Positions 54,026 to 63,256 are shown, numbered from the stretch's first letter. The stretch is DNA of 64,000 nucleotides from Anaeromicrobium sediminis (GCF_002270055.1 NZ_NIBG01000002.1:124001-188000); one strand, 5' to 3'. Made by a program: numbers and translations. Notes: generated by a model from the letters alone, not told the origin.

Positions 54026-55085
54026 TATTTTACTAGAAGATGGAACTATCCTAGAAGGTATTTCCTTTGGAAGCAAAAAGACTATTGTGGGAGAGATAGT
54101 TTTTAATACGGGGATGACTGGATATGAAGAGATTCTAACAGATCCATCCTATGCGGGCCAAGTAGTAGTCATGACATATCCCTTAATAGGGAATTATGGT
54201 ATAAATTTAGAGGATAAGGAGTCGGAAAAAGTTCAACCTAAGGCCTTGATTGTTAAAGAATATATTAACCATCCTAGTAATTATAGAAGTATAAAAAATT
54301 TAGATGAGTACTTAGAAGAAAATAATATCCTTGGAGTTAGTAATGTGGATACTAGAATGCTCACTAAAAAGATAAGAGAAAAGGGAGTTATGAAGTGCCT
54401 AATAACTACCGAGACTATTAGCTCCTTTATGAAGGAACAATTGGATAATTATACTTTTCCAAAGGATATAGTATCTAAGGTTTCTATTAAAGATAAAAAA
54501 ATAATAGAGAATAAAAATTCCACAATAAATATTGGTCTCGTGGATTTTGGAGTAAAAAAATCTATTGTAGATAAACTTGTGGAAAATGGATGTAATGTTA
54601 CCATATATCCTCACAATACAAAGGCAAGCGAAATTTTAGAAGATAATTTAGATGGATTATTTTTATCTAATGGGCCAGGAGATCCTAAGGATTTAGATAA
54701 TGTAATAGAAAATATAAAAAATCTAATAGGTAAAATGCCCTTATATGGAATTTGTCTAGGCCACCAACTTCTAGCATTGGTCCTAGGAGCAGATACTTAT
54801 AAGTTAAAGTATGGTCATAGGGGAAGTAATCATCCTGTTATGAATTTATTAAATAATAAGGTTATTATAAGTAGTCAAAATCATGGTTATGCAGTGGATG
54901 AAAAGAGTTTAACTAATGAAATGGAGATTACTTATAAGAATTTAAATGATGATACTATTGAAGGATTTATGGTTAAGGATAAATTTATAAAATCAGTGCA
55001 GTTCCACCCAGAGGCAGGACCAGGACCTGTAGATGGGAATGTAATAATTAAAGAATGGATAGATGAAATTAAGAATCTTGCGTAG
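54015..55085 (+). CDS. carA: Carbamoyl-phosphate synthase small subunit
   Basis: A 356-residue glutamine amidotransferase that releases ammonia for carbamoyl phosphate. The N-terminal domain begins ASILLEDGTILEGISFG. The class I amidotransferase triad is Cys247 in GICLGHQ, with His and Glu in QFHPEAGPGP. It overlaps argD, so carbamoyl phosphate production is tied to arginine synthesis. The large subunit follows after a 262-bp gap, unlike in most carAB operons. Confidence 0.96.
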   Translation: MKASILLEDGTILEGISFGSKKTIVGEIVFNTGMTGYEEILTDPSYAGQVVVMTYPLIGNYGINLEDKESEKVQPKALIVKEYINHPSNYRSIKNLDEYLEENNILGVSNVDTRMLTKKIREKGVMKCLITTETISSFMKEQLDNYTFPKDIVSKVSIKDKKIIENKNSTINIGLVDFGVKKSIVDKLVENGCNVTIYPHNTKASEILEDNLDGLFLSNGPGDPKDLDNVIENIKNLIGKMPLYGICLGHQLLALVLGADTYKLKYGHRGSNHPVMNLLNNKVIISSQNHGYAVDEKSLTNEMEITYKNLNDDTIEGFMVKDKFIKSVQFHPEAGPGPVDGNVIIKEWIDEIKNLA

Positions 55086-55347
55086 ATATATTGTATTTAA
55101 GCTAAAGGTGTGTGAACTTACTTCACTCATATAAATAAAAAATATTTTATAAGGTAAGTCACTATCAGACTATAGAGTTCTTGTCTTATAGCTACTACAG
55201 AAAGTTCATAAATGTTTACAGCAAAATGTTGTGATGTTCTATGATTTCAATTTTTTTATTCATATTCCCTTGTAAGTGGTGAAGGTTATTGAATTTGGAA
55301 GTCGGTAGTATGTCTACACATAAAAATTACAAAAGGGGGGATGTATT
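55086..55347. other. Gap of 262 bp between carA and carB
   Basis: No coding region or known motif is visible. It holds short A/T-rich stretches, a weak inverted pair around 55141-55170 (TTTTATAAGG region), and the carB ribosome binding site AAAGGGGGG at its 3' end. There is no clear terminator or promoter. It may contain a leader or the relic of an inserted element. Confidence 0.4.
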
Positions 55348-58300
55348 ATGCCTAAGAATGAAGAACTAAAAAAGGTTATTGTCATAGGCTCAGGGCCCAT
55401 AGTAATAGGGCAAGGGGCTGAATTCGATTATGCGGGGACTCAGGCTTGTAAAGCCTTGAAGGAAGAAAATATTCAAGTTGTATTAATAAATAGTAATCCA
55501 GCCACCATTATGACTGATGAGAATGTGGCTGATAAAGTGTATATAGAGCCACTTACTGTGGATGTAATAGAGGAAATAATAAAAAAGGAAAAGCCCCAGG
55601 GTTTAATTCCTACTTTAGGTGGCCAAACGGCCCTTAATTTAGCTGTAGAGTTAGTTGAGAAAAATATATTAAAAAAATATAATGTGAAATTACTGGGAAC
55701 TTCCCTAGAAAGTATAAAAAAGGCAGAAGATAGGGAGTTGTTTAAAAAACTTATGAATGACATAGATGAGCCCATATGTCCTAGTAAAATCATAAGTTCC
55801 ATAGATGAGGCTATGGACTTTGTAGCGGAAATAGGATTTCCCATAATAGTAAGACCTGCATATACACTAGGTGGAACTGGTGGAGGAATAGCCTATGACA
55901 TGGATCAGTTAAAGGATACTATTAAAAAGGGAATACTCCATAGTAAAATAGGTCAGGTATTACTTGAAAAGAGTGTGTATGGATGGAAAGAAATAGAATA
56001 TGAAGTAATGCGAGATAGTAATGATACGGCCATTGTAGTTTGTAATATGGAAAATATGGATCCTGTAGGGATACACACGGGAGATAGTATAGTAGTGGCT
56101 CCATCTCAGACCTTATCTGATAAGGAGTATCACATGCTTAGAAAATCATCCATAAAGATTATAAAGGCCCTAAAAATTGAGGGTGGTTGTAATGTACAAT
56201 TTGCTCTAGATACTAAATCTTCTGAGTATGTGGTAATAGAAGTAAATCCAAGGGTAAGTAGATCATCTGCTTTAGCATCAAAGGCAACGGCCTATCCCAT
56301 TGCTAAAATTGCAGCTAAAATAGCCATAGGATATGATTTACATGAAATACCTAATTATGTTACTAAAACTACCAAGGCAGCCTTTGAGCCTAGTCTCGAT
56401 TATGTGGTCACTAAAATGCCTAAATGGCCCTTTGATAAATTCTCTTATGCCAATAGAAAATTAGGAACTCAAATGAAGGCCACAGGTGAGGTTATGGCCA
56501 TAGATAGAAATTTTGAGAGTAGTCTATTAAAGGCAGTGTCATCCCTAGAGGGAGAAGATACGGCACTTCGCAGAAAAAAGTTCGAAAGTATGGATGAGAC
56601 TCAGTTAATAAAGGAGTTAGAAAATGCCACTGACGAGAGAATATTTGTTATAGGGGAAGCTTTAAGAAGAAATATGAGTATAGAATCTATTAATCACATT
56701 ACAAAAATTGATAAATGGTTCTTATGTAAAATAGACAATATTATTCAGATGGAAAATAAATTAAAGGCATCAGGATTAGAATTACATCTACTGAAAAAGG
56801 CACAGGAAATGGGATTTACAGATAAGGAGATAATAAACCTTACAGGAGAGAAGGCGTACACTATAGACATATTAAGACGAGCCCATGATATTTATCCCGT
56901 GTACAAAATGGTAGATACCTGCTCTGCTGAGTTTAAATCAGATACACCATACTATTATTCTACCTATGATAAGGAAGACGATAATATAATAACGGAGAAG
57001 GAAAAGATCATAGTAGTAGGCTCTGGAGCCATAAGAATTGGCCAGGGAATAGAATTTGACTATTGTTCAGTACATTCTGTAAAAGCTATAAAAGATTGTG
57101 GTTATGAAGCCATAATGATAAATAACAATCCAGAGACTGTTAGTACAGATTTTGATGTGGCTGACAAATTATATTTTGAGCCCCTATTTATTGAAGATGT
57201 TATAAATGTTATAAAAAAGGAAAAGCCAAAGGGCGTAATACTTCAATTTGGAGGTCAGACCTCCATAAACTTAGCCAATGGACTTATGAAAAGGGGAGTA
57301 AGTATATTAGGAACCTCAGTAGAATCCATAAATGTGGCAGAGGACAGATATTATTTTGGACAATTATTAGAAAAATTACAAATTCCTCAACCAAAAGGGG
57401 CTGCCGTTAGTACTGTAGAAGAAGCTAAAGAGGTTGCTAAGGAAATAGGCTATCCATTAATAATAAGACCATCCTATGTAATTGGAGGTCGATCAATGGA
57501 TATTATAAGAAATGAAGAACAATTATGTGAATATATGAAAGAAGCAAGTGAGGTAAGTAAGGACTACAAAATACTCATAGACCAATATATAGAGGGCAAG
57601 GAAGTAGAAATAGATGCCATTTGTGATGGTAAGGACATTTTAATTCCAGGAATAATGGAACATATAGAGCCTACAGGAGTTCATTCAGGAGACAGTATAA
57701 GTGTGTATCCTGCCATGAATATTTCTTCAAAGGTAAAGGGTAAAATAGTTGAATACTCCAAGAAAATTGGAAAGGCCCTAGGAGTAGTAGGTCTTATGAA
57801 TATTCAATTTGTAATTAAAGATGAGAATGTATATATAATAGAAGTAAACCCAAGATCATCAAGAACGGTACCTATTTTAAGCAAGGTTACTAGTGTACCT
57901 ATGATAGATTTAGCTGTTAAAACCATATTAGGTAAAAGTCTTAAAAAATTATCCTATGGAATCGGGTTACTTCCAGATAGAGATATGTATGCTGTAAAGA
58001 TGCCCGTATTCTCTTTCCAAAAGTTAGATAATGTAGATGTGGCCCTAACCCCTGAAATGAAATCTACAGGAGAGGTATTAGGTGTAGATAAGACTTATGA
58101 AAAGGCATTAATAAAAGCTTTTAAAGGAGCACTATATGATTTTCCTAAAGAGGGAAAAATATTAGTTTCCCTAAATAAAAGAAGCAGAGAAGAAGCCTAT
58201 TATCCACTATTAGGTTTTGCAAAGTTAGGATTTAAAATATCCTGTACAGAAGGAACTTATGAATATTATAAGGAAAAGGGTCTTAAGGTAAATAAAATTA

Positions 58301-58542
58301 ATGTTAATACTCCTGAAGAAATTAAAAAATTAATGGATAAGGGAGAAATAAATATTGTCCTTAATACTCCTAATAAGGGAAAGGATAAAAGTAAAAGGGG
58401 ATTTGTCATAAGAAGTATGGCTCACCAATATAAGATACCTACATTTACTAATGTATATACTTTTAAGAGTTATTTAGATGCCCTAAAGGAATATTACAAG
58501 GATGACCAGTTAGAATACAATACTATAGATTATTATAGATAA
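55348..58542 (+). CDS. carB: Carbamoyl-phosphate synthase large subunit
   Basis: A 1064-residue enzyme that makes carbamoyl phosphate from bicarbonate, ammonia and two ATP. Two homologous halves are seen: the first at residues ~1-540 begins with VIVIGSGPIVIGQGAEFDYAG, the second at ~545-930 with IIVVGSGAIRIGQGIEFDY; each has an ATP-grasp core (EVNPRVSRSSALASKATAYP and EVNPRSSRTVPILSKVTSVP). The C-terminal ~125 residues are the allosteric MGS-like domain. ATG follows AAAAGGGGGG. Sharing a cluster with arg genes suggests an arginine-dedicated synthase. Confidence 0.97.
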   Translation: MPKNEELKKVIVIGSGPIVIGQGAEFDYAGTQACKALKEENIQVVLINSNPATIMTDENVADKVYIEPLTVDVIEEIIKKEKPQGLIPTLGGQTALNLAVELVEKNILKKYNVKLLGTSLESIKKAEDRELFKKLMNDIDEPICPSKIISSIDEAMDFVAEIGFPIIVRPAYTLGGTGGGIAYDMDQLKDTIKKGILHSKIGQVLLEKSVYGWKEIEYEVMRDSNDTAIVVCNMENMDPVGIHTGDSIVVAPSQTLSDKEYHMLRKSSIKIIKALKIEGGCNVQFALDTKSSEYVVIEVNPRVSRSSALASKATAYPIAKIAAKIAIGYDLHEIPNYVTKTTKAAFEPSLDYVVTKMPKWPFDKFSYANRKLGTQMKATGEVMAIDRNFESSLLKAVSSLEGEDTALRRKKFESMDETQLIKELENATDERIFVIGEALRRNMSIESINHITKIDKWFLCKIDNIIQMENKLKASGLELHLLKKAQEMGFTDKEIINLTGEKAYTIDILRRAHDIYPVYKMVDTCSAEFKSDTPYYYSTYDKEDDNIITEKEKIIVVGSGAIRIGQGIEFDYCSVHSVKAIKDCGYEAIMINNNPETVSTDFDVADKLYFEPLFIEDVINVIKKEKPKGVILQFGGQTSINLANGLMKRGVSILGTSVESINVAEDRYYFGQLLEKLQIPQPKGAAVSTVEEAKEVAKEIGYPLIIRPSYVIGGRSMDIIRNEEQLCEYMKEASEVSKDYKILIDQYIEGKEVEIDAICDGKDILIPGIMEHIEPTGVHSGDSISVYPAMNISSKVKGKIVEYSKKIGKALGVVGLMNIQFVIKDENVYIIEVNPRSSRTVPILSKVTSVPMIDLAVKTILGKSLKKLSYGIGLLPDRDMYAVKMPVFSFQKLDNVDVALTPEMKSTGEVLGVDKTYEKALIKAFKGALYDFPKEGKILVSLNKRSREEAYYPLLGFAKLGFKISCTEGTYEYYKEKGLKVNKINVNTPEEIKKLMDKGEINIVLNTPNKGKDKSKRGFVIRSMAHQYKIPTFTNVYTFKSYLDALKEYYKDDQLEYNTIDYYR

Positions 58543-58567
58543 GGGAACTTTTAAAGTTCCCTTTTTT
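58541..58567 (+). terminator. Terminator of carB
   Basis: AAGGGAACTTT / AAAGTTCCCTT stem followed by TTTT. A near-identical hairpin occurs at 59087-59112. Confidence 0.88.
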
Positions 58568-58738
58568 AATATGAAGAAAATCTATTATGAATATGATAAA
58601 AATGGAAATAGAGCCGAAGAAATGAATAAGAGGGATAATATTCGCAAAAATATATTACCTTTAATTTATTTAAGTTTAATTAAAAAAGAGAATGATAATA
58701 TTAAATAATCCATAATTTTTTTAGAGGTGATGATAATT

Positions 58739-59062
58739 TTGAATCCTGCAATATGGATATCCATATATTTACCAATGTTCGTAGTACTATTTATTTTAAT
58801 ACCATCTGAAAATAGAATTATTACTGCTAAAATTAAGCAAAAGAAGAAAAGAGGTGTTAAAATGTCAAATGACTTAATTAAAAGTTATATAGGTAAGGTT
58901 TGTAACATATCATCTGGTTCCTTTGGTCCTAAGTTCCAAAGAGTAAAAATTATTGAAGTGATGGAAAATTGGATTAAGGTTGAAGGAAAAGGGAAAATAG
59001 ATTTGATTAATATAGATTTTATCCAAAACATAAAGATATTAGATGACAAATATCAGAAGTGA
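58739..59062 (+). CDS. Small protein with membrane segment and second internal start
   Basis: The long reading gives 107 residues: a hydrophobic N-terminus (NPAIWISIYLPMFVVLFILIP), a basic linker (KIKQKKKRGVK), then a 66-residue domain (IKSYIGKVCNISSGSFGPKF, GKIDLINIDFIQNIKIL). TTG at 58739 is chosen since AGAGGTGA is correctly spaced; GTG and ATG codons just before it overlap that site. At 58862 an in-frame ATG has its own AGAGGTG. The short form would be cytoplasmic. The domain resembles small clostridial proteins of unknown function. Confidence 0.6.
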   Translation: MNPAIWISIYLPMFVVLFILIPSENRIITAKIKQKKKRGVKMSNDLIKSYIGKVCNISSGSFGPKFQRVKIIEVMENWIKVEGKGKIDLINIDFIQNIKILDDKYQK

Positions 59063-59086
59063 TTATCCATGATGAAATCATATAGA

Positions 59087-59112
59087 TAGGGGAACTTTTA
59101 AAGTTCTCTTTT
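59087..59112 (+). terminator. Terminator, near-copy of the carB terminator
   Basis: GGGGAACTTT / AAAGTTCTCTT stem followed by TTTT. The flanking atagata and ttttttaat are also shared with 58535-58568. Confidence 0.8.
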
Positions 59113-59221
59113 TTAATGTAATGGAATAAACTAAATGACTAGTTTGTATTTATTAATAAGGGACAATTAATATGAAAAGATGTAATTGGATTTGAATAAT
59201 AGTATGAAGGGGGATTTTTCT

Positions 59222-59737
59222 ATGAGTTATACTACAAATGGAATACCACAGAAGTTACCCTTAAATATGTGTAGCCTATTAAGGGAAGGGCTGGTAGGGG
59301 AGATAGTAGCTATTGATGCATATGAAAGACATATGGCTCAAAGTGCAAATGCAGAGTTCAATAGGGTTTGGTCATATATTTTAAAAAGAGAGAAGATTCA
59401 TTATGGAATATTTTTAGATTTAATAAGAGAATATGATCCAGTAGAATATGAAGAGTATCTAAGTGTAAAAGAAAAACTTCATGTGAAAAAGGGAAGTGCT
59501 AAAAAGTGTATACTTAGACAAGATGATTCCTTACTAAATATGATTAGGGAAGATATAAAGGGAGAATGTGAGGCCATATTATTATATGAAAAGCACTTAT
59601 CAATGGTAAATATACCAAAAGTGAGGAAAGCATTAGAAGGGGTAATAAGGGATGAAAAGCGTCATGTGGAAATGTTAACATTATTATTATTAAATTACGA
59701 TAAAGATTCCTATGGACCTATAAGTGTCAAGGGATAG
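59222..59737 (+). CDS. Ferritin-like domain protein (rubrerythrin type, no rubredoxin domain)
   Basis: A 171-residue four-helix-bundle protein. Two ExxH pairs with their partner glutamates are visible: GEIVAIDAYERHM (E, ExxH), KREKIHYG, GECEAILLYEKHL, and RDEKRHVEML. This is the diiron pattern of erythrin/rubrerythrin-like proteins. No CxxC rubredoxin domain is attached. In anaerobes such proteins often reduce peroxide or store iron. The ATG at 59222 is chosen, with AAGGGGGA upstream; two earlier in-frame starts lack it. It has a separate transcription unit. Confidence 0.8.
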   Translation: MSYTTNGIPQKLPLNMCSLLREGLVGEIVAIDAYERHMAQSANAEFNRVWSYILKREKIHYGIFLDLIREYDPVEYEEYLSVKEKLHVKKGSAKKCILRQDDSLLNMIREDIKGECEAILLYEKHLSMVNIPKVRKALEGVIRDEKRHVEMLTLLLLNYDKDSYGPISVKG

Positions 59738-59842
59738 ATGAGCTACCGCATTTTATCGAAAAATATCGTATTAAGGTTTGCATATATGATATATATATGA
59801 TAATCTATTTTCGATAGATAAGTTGAAAGTAGGTGGTAGTAA

Positions 59843-60499
59843 GTGTTTAATAACATTGAAGCTGTAATATTTGACTTAGATGGAACATTAGTAGATTCCA
59901 TGTGGATATGGTTAGATATTGATATAGAATATTTAAAAAGAAAAGAAGTAGATGTAGATAGTATAGACCACTTAAAATTACAAAAGGATATAGAAGGTAT
60001 GAGCTATACGGAAGTTGCCATATACTTTAAAGAGAACTTTAATCTAGAAGATTCAATAGAACAGATAAAAGCTGATTGGCTAGATATGACTAGGGAATTT
60101 TATGCTGAAAAGATCCTATTGAAAAATGGAGTAAAGACACTTCTAGATAACATAAAAGATAGGGAATTAAAACTTGGTGTTGCCACTAGTAACACAAAGG
60201 AATTGGTAGATGTGGTTCTTAAAAAGAACGAAATACATGATTATTTTGAAACAATAAGAACTTCATGTGAAGTTGAAAAGGGAAAGCCCCATCCTGATAT
60301 ATATTTAAAAGTTGCAGAGGATTTAGGTGTAAATCCTAAAAATTGTCTTGCCTTTGAAGATACCCATGCAGGTGTATTAGCAGCTAAGAATGCAGGAATG
60401 AAAGTATTTGCCATAGCAGATGAAACTTCACTGCCTTTTAAAGATGATATTATGAAGGATGCAGATAGATATTTAAATGGATACCATGAAATTGCTTAA
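59843..60499 (+). CDS. HAD-superfamily phosphatase (beta-phosphoglucomutase-like)
   Basis: A 218-residue HAD hydrolase with a helical cap. Motif I is VIFDLDGTLVDSMWIW. Motif II is VATSNTKEL, the Lys motif is GKPHPDIYLK and motif IV is AFEDTHAGVLAAKNAGM. The GKPHPDIY and EDTHAG blocks are typical of the phosphoglucomutase/phosphatase branch. The upstream gap contains TATCGAAAA and TTTTCGATA inverted copies around an AT-rich core, possibly an operator. The start is GTG at 59843 with AGGTGG. Confidence 0.85.
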   Translation: MFNNIEAVIFDLDGTLVDSMWIWLDIDIEYLKRKEVDVDSIDHLKLQKDIEGMSYTEVAIYFKENFNLEDSIEQIKADWLDMTREFYAEKILLKNGVKTLLDNIKDRELKLGVATSNTKELVDVVLKKNEIHDYFETIRTSCEVEKGKPHPDIYLKVAEDLGVNPKNCLAFEDTHAGVLAAKNAGMKVFAIADETSLPFKDDIMKDADRYLNGYHEIA

Positions 60500-60500
60500 A

Positions 60501-60526
60501 GGTCGAGCTTAAAAGCTCGGCTTTAA
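60501..60526 (+). terminator. Weak terminator after the HAD gene
   Basis: GTCGAGCTT / AAGCTCGGC stem followed by only TTTAATAAT. Confidence 0.5.
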
Positions 60527-60583
60527 TAATGATAAATTTGGGAAAACTATATAGATGAGAAGATTATTTAAAAGGAGAAAGAT

Positions 60584-61939
60584 ATGAAAAAGAAAGCTAT
60601 AATTGAAATAAAAATTGAAGAAGTAGAATTTCCTTCAAAGGGAATAGGTTATTATGAAGGAAAGAAAGTATATGTGAAAAATGGTATTGTAGGCCAGGTT
60701 GTTAAAGTATATATTAAAAAGGTAAGAAAAGAATATGCAGAAGGGAAATTACTAGAGGTAATTTCCAGATCAGAAAGAGAAAGAGATTCCTTTTGTCCTC
60801 ACTTTGGTCTATGTGGTGGATGTGCTAACCAAACGGTTGCATATGATGACCAAGTACAATTAAAGGAAAAGTTAGTTAAAAAACTCCTTGATGATGCTGG
60901 AATAAAAGGATATGAATTTGAAGGGATAGAAAAAAGTCCTGAGGTCTATGAATATAGAAATAAGATGGAATACTCTTTTGGAGATGAAACAAAGGGTGGC
61001 ATATTGAATCTTGGAATGCACAAAAGAGGATCTTTCCAATCAGTAGTAACAGTAGATGAGTGTAAACTTGTGGATAATGATTTTAATAAGATATTAAAGA
61101 CAGCTCTAGATTATTTTAGAGAAAAAGAAGTTCCTCACTATAATGCAAAAACGCATAAAGGTTTCTTAAGACACTTTATCGTTAGAAAAGCTAAAGGAAC
61201 GGAAGAAATATTAGTAAACTTAGTTACATCTACTCAAATGGATATGGATATGAGTGAATTAGTAGAGAAGACCAAGAGCTTAGATTTAAAGGGTAAGTTA
61301 GTAGGATACTTACATACTTTCAATGACAACTTATCTGACTGTGTAACTAATGAAAGATTAGAAATACTATATGGAAGAGATTATTTCTATGAAGAAATAT
61401 TAGGACTTAAATTTAAAATATCAGCATTTTCATTCTTCCAAACAAATCCACTTGGAGCGGAAAAACTATACTCTATAGCTATGGACTATATGGGAGATGC
61501 AAAGGATAAGATTGTATATGACCTATATTGTGGAACAGGAACTATAGGGCAGATTGCATCAACTCGTACTAAAGAAGTATACGGTATAGAGCTTATTGAG
61601 GAAGCAGTTGAAGCGGCTAATGAAAATGCCAAGTTAAATGGACTTACTAATTGTCACTTTATAGCTGGGGATGTATTTGAAAAGCTAGATGAATTAGCTA
61701 AAAAGCCAGAGGTTATTATTGTAGACCCACCAAGGGTAGGAATCAACCCAAAAGCACTTAAGAAGATATTAAAGTATAAGTGTAAAGAGATTGTGTATGT
61801 ATCATGTAATCCAAAGTCTTTAGCAGAGAATTTAGCGGATATGCAAGAGTCTGGATATAAAGTTAAGAAGGTGAGATGTATGGATATGTTCCCTCATACA
61901 CCTCATGTTGAGACGGTAGTGCAGATAGAAAAGGCGTAA
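60584..61939 (+). CDS. rlmD: 23S rRNA (uracil-1939-C5)-methyltransferase, RlmD/RumA family
   Basis: A 451-residue RNA methyltransferase. Residues ~5-65 form a TRAM RNA-binding domain. CPHFGLCGGCANQT carries the cysteines that hold a [4Fe-4S] cluster. The SAM-binding segment is YDLYCGTGTIGQIA and the catalytic segment is VSCNPKSLAENL, with the nucleophilic Cys. DPPRVGINPKAL is conserved. In Firmicutes this family (RlmCD) may methylate U747 and U1939; which one it uses here is not clear. ATG follows AAAGGAG. Confidence 0.93.
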   Translation: MKKKAIIEIKIEEVEFPSKGIGYYEGKKVYVKNGIVGQVVKVYIKKVRKEYAEGKLLEVISRSERERDSFCPHFGLCGGCANQTVAYDDQVQLKEKLVKKLLDDAGIKGYEFEGIEKSPEVYEYRNKMEYSFGDETKGGILNLGMHKRGSFQSVVTVDECKLVDNDFNKILKTALDYFREKEVPHYNAKTHKGFLRHFIVRKAKGTEEILVNLVTSTQMDMDMSELVEKTKSLDLKGKLVGYLHTFNDNLSDCVTNERLEILYGRDYFYEEILGLKFKISAFSFFQTNPLGAEKLYSIAMDYMGDAKDKIVYDLYCGTGTIGQIASTRTKEVYGIELIEEAVEAANENAKLNGLTNCHFIAGDVFEKLDELAKKPEVIIVDPPRVGINPKALKKILKYKCKEIVYVSCNPKSLAENLADMQESGYKVKKVRCMDMFPHTPHVETVVQIEKA

Positions 61940-62073
61940 GTGTTGGAATAACTAGTGTGTAGAGTTTATATTATTTTGTTACTACAAGGGTAGGTGGAGA
62001 ATAGAATATATTTTACACCCCTGGGGGTATATAAATATGCAGAATTAAATAAATAGATATTAATAATATATAA

Positions 62074-62112
62074 AAAACATCTATCCGTTGAGGGTAGATG
62101 TTTTTTTATTTA
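62074..62112 (+). terminator. Terminator in the gap before prxU
   Basis: AACATCTATCC-GTTGA-GGGTAGATGTT stem followed by TTTTTT. It probably ends the rlmD transcript. Confidence 0.85.
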
Positions 62113-62375
62113 TTATAAAATTAATGTGAATAATTGTATAATATTAGATAAAATGTTATCTTTTATGAAAATGAAGATCTAATATTGAAGATTGAAAAAT
62201 TAAATTCACAAGCATACCTTTTAGACTTACTAAATATAATAACTAGTGTTCGGATTTTTATGTTTATATTATTATACTAATATCAAAAAGATTAGAATAT
62301 GAAAAACTGATTGTTTATAGTCATTTGATTAGGGTATTATTATATCCGAAAGGTTATTAATAGGGGGTGTTTTTT

Positions 62376-63095
62376 TTGGATGAAGTAATTAAGGCAGGTT
62401 GTACAAGACCTGAATTGATGAAAAAACCTGTAGAAGAAATTCAGGAAACATTAAATGACATTAAAGGGGAGGAGAAACAGAAAATGATAAGAGTAGGTAA
62501 ACCAGCACCATTATTTACAGCACCAGCTTTTCATGAGGGAAAATTCATAAATGTAAATTTAGAAGATTATAAGGGGAAATGGGTACTACTATGCTTTTAC
62601 CCAGGAGACTTTACTTTTGTCTGAGCTACAGAAGTTTCAGCGGTTGCTGAAAAGTATGCAGATTTACAAGCATTAGATATACAAGTTTTATCAATTAGTG
62701 TAGATTCTGTATTTGTTCATAAAATGTGGAATGATAACGAATTGTCAAAGATGGTTGGTAAAAACATACCATTTCCAATGTTATCAGATCAAGATGGTAG
62801 TATTGGAAAGATGTATGGAATATATGATGAAGATAGTGGAGTAGAAACGAGAGGGAGATTTATAATAGATCCAGATGGTATAGTTCAGGCCTTTGAAGTA
62901 CTTACACCACCAGTTGGTAGAAATGTAGAAGAGTCTATAAGACAAGTAAAAGCTTTTCAACTAGTAAGATCTACAAAAGGTGGAGAGGTTACTCCTTCAG
63001 GGTGGAAGCCAGGAAAAACGACTTTAAAACCAGGACCAGAGCTTGTAGGAAATGTATGGAAAGAATGGAAAGTTAATGAGGCTTTTGAAGACTAA
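62376..63095 (+). CDS. prxU: Selenocysteine-containing peroxiredoxin (TGA at the peroxidatic position)
   Basis: A peroxiredoxin read through an in-frame TGA (62622-62624). The sequence before it is [10 protein letters not shown] and after it [12 protein letters not shown]; in Cys peroxiredoxins this is FTFVCPTE, so the TGA falls exactly on the catalytic cysteine and should encode Sec. Both flanks are in one frame with no indel. From the TTG at 62376 (AGGGGG) the protein has 239 residues; from ATG 62484 (GGGGAGGAG) it has 203, with Sec at 47, which matches selenoprotein PrxU. No Cys follows Sec: the usual resolving-Cys segment reads [10 protein letters not shown]. It should reduce H2O2 or organic peroxides. 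Confidence 0.9.
62622..62652 (+). promoter_or_regulatory. Selenocysteine codon and SECIS-like hairpin
   Basis: After TGA (62622-62624), the mRNA can fold TTTCAGC (62635-62641) with GCTGAAA (62646-62652) around a GGTT loop. A seven-bp stem, a small loop starting with G, and 17 nt from TGA to the loop fit the published features of bacterial SECIS elements bound by SelB. The hairpin lies within the coding sequence, as expected for bacteria. Confidence 0.8.
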
Positions 63096-63140
63096 TAATA
63101 TAGAAACAATGAATATAAGTGTTAAATATGAATGTTTATA

Positions 63141-63185
63141 AAAGTTTATTGCCCCCTTTAGTATGAGGGGGTTTAACTTTTATAC
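63141..63185 (+). terminator. Terminator of prxU
   Basis: GCCCCCT-TTAGTAT-GAGGGGGT core stem extended by AAAGTTT / TAACTTT, followed by TTTATA. Confidence 0.75.
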
Positions 63186-63256
63186 TAGATTACAAAATTA
63201 CATTCTGTATAAGTCATATCTAAATAAAAACTTTTTATCACATCTTGTGCTAGTTT

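Noticed and set aside
59754-59820. Inverted TATCGAAAA / TTTTCGATA pair before the HAD gene as a riboswitch
   Set aside because: Only short arms around an AT-rich core are seen; there is no conserved riboswitch core and no terminator, so at most it is an operator.
62255-62285. PerR-box-like AT-rich dyad (TTATATTATTATACTAAT) upstream of the peroxiredoxin
   Set aside because: It does not keep the 7-1-7 symmetry of PerR boxes, and such strings are common in this A/T-rich gap.
62622-62723. Reading the peroxiredoxin as a frameshifted or nonsense pseudogene
   Set aside because: The frame is the same on both sides of TGA, the missing residue is exactly the catalytic Cys, flanking residues are conserved, and a SECIS-like hairpin follows.
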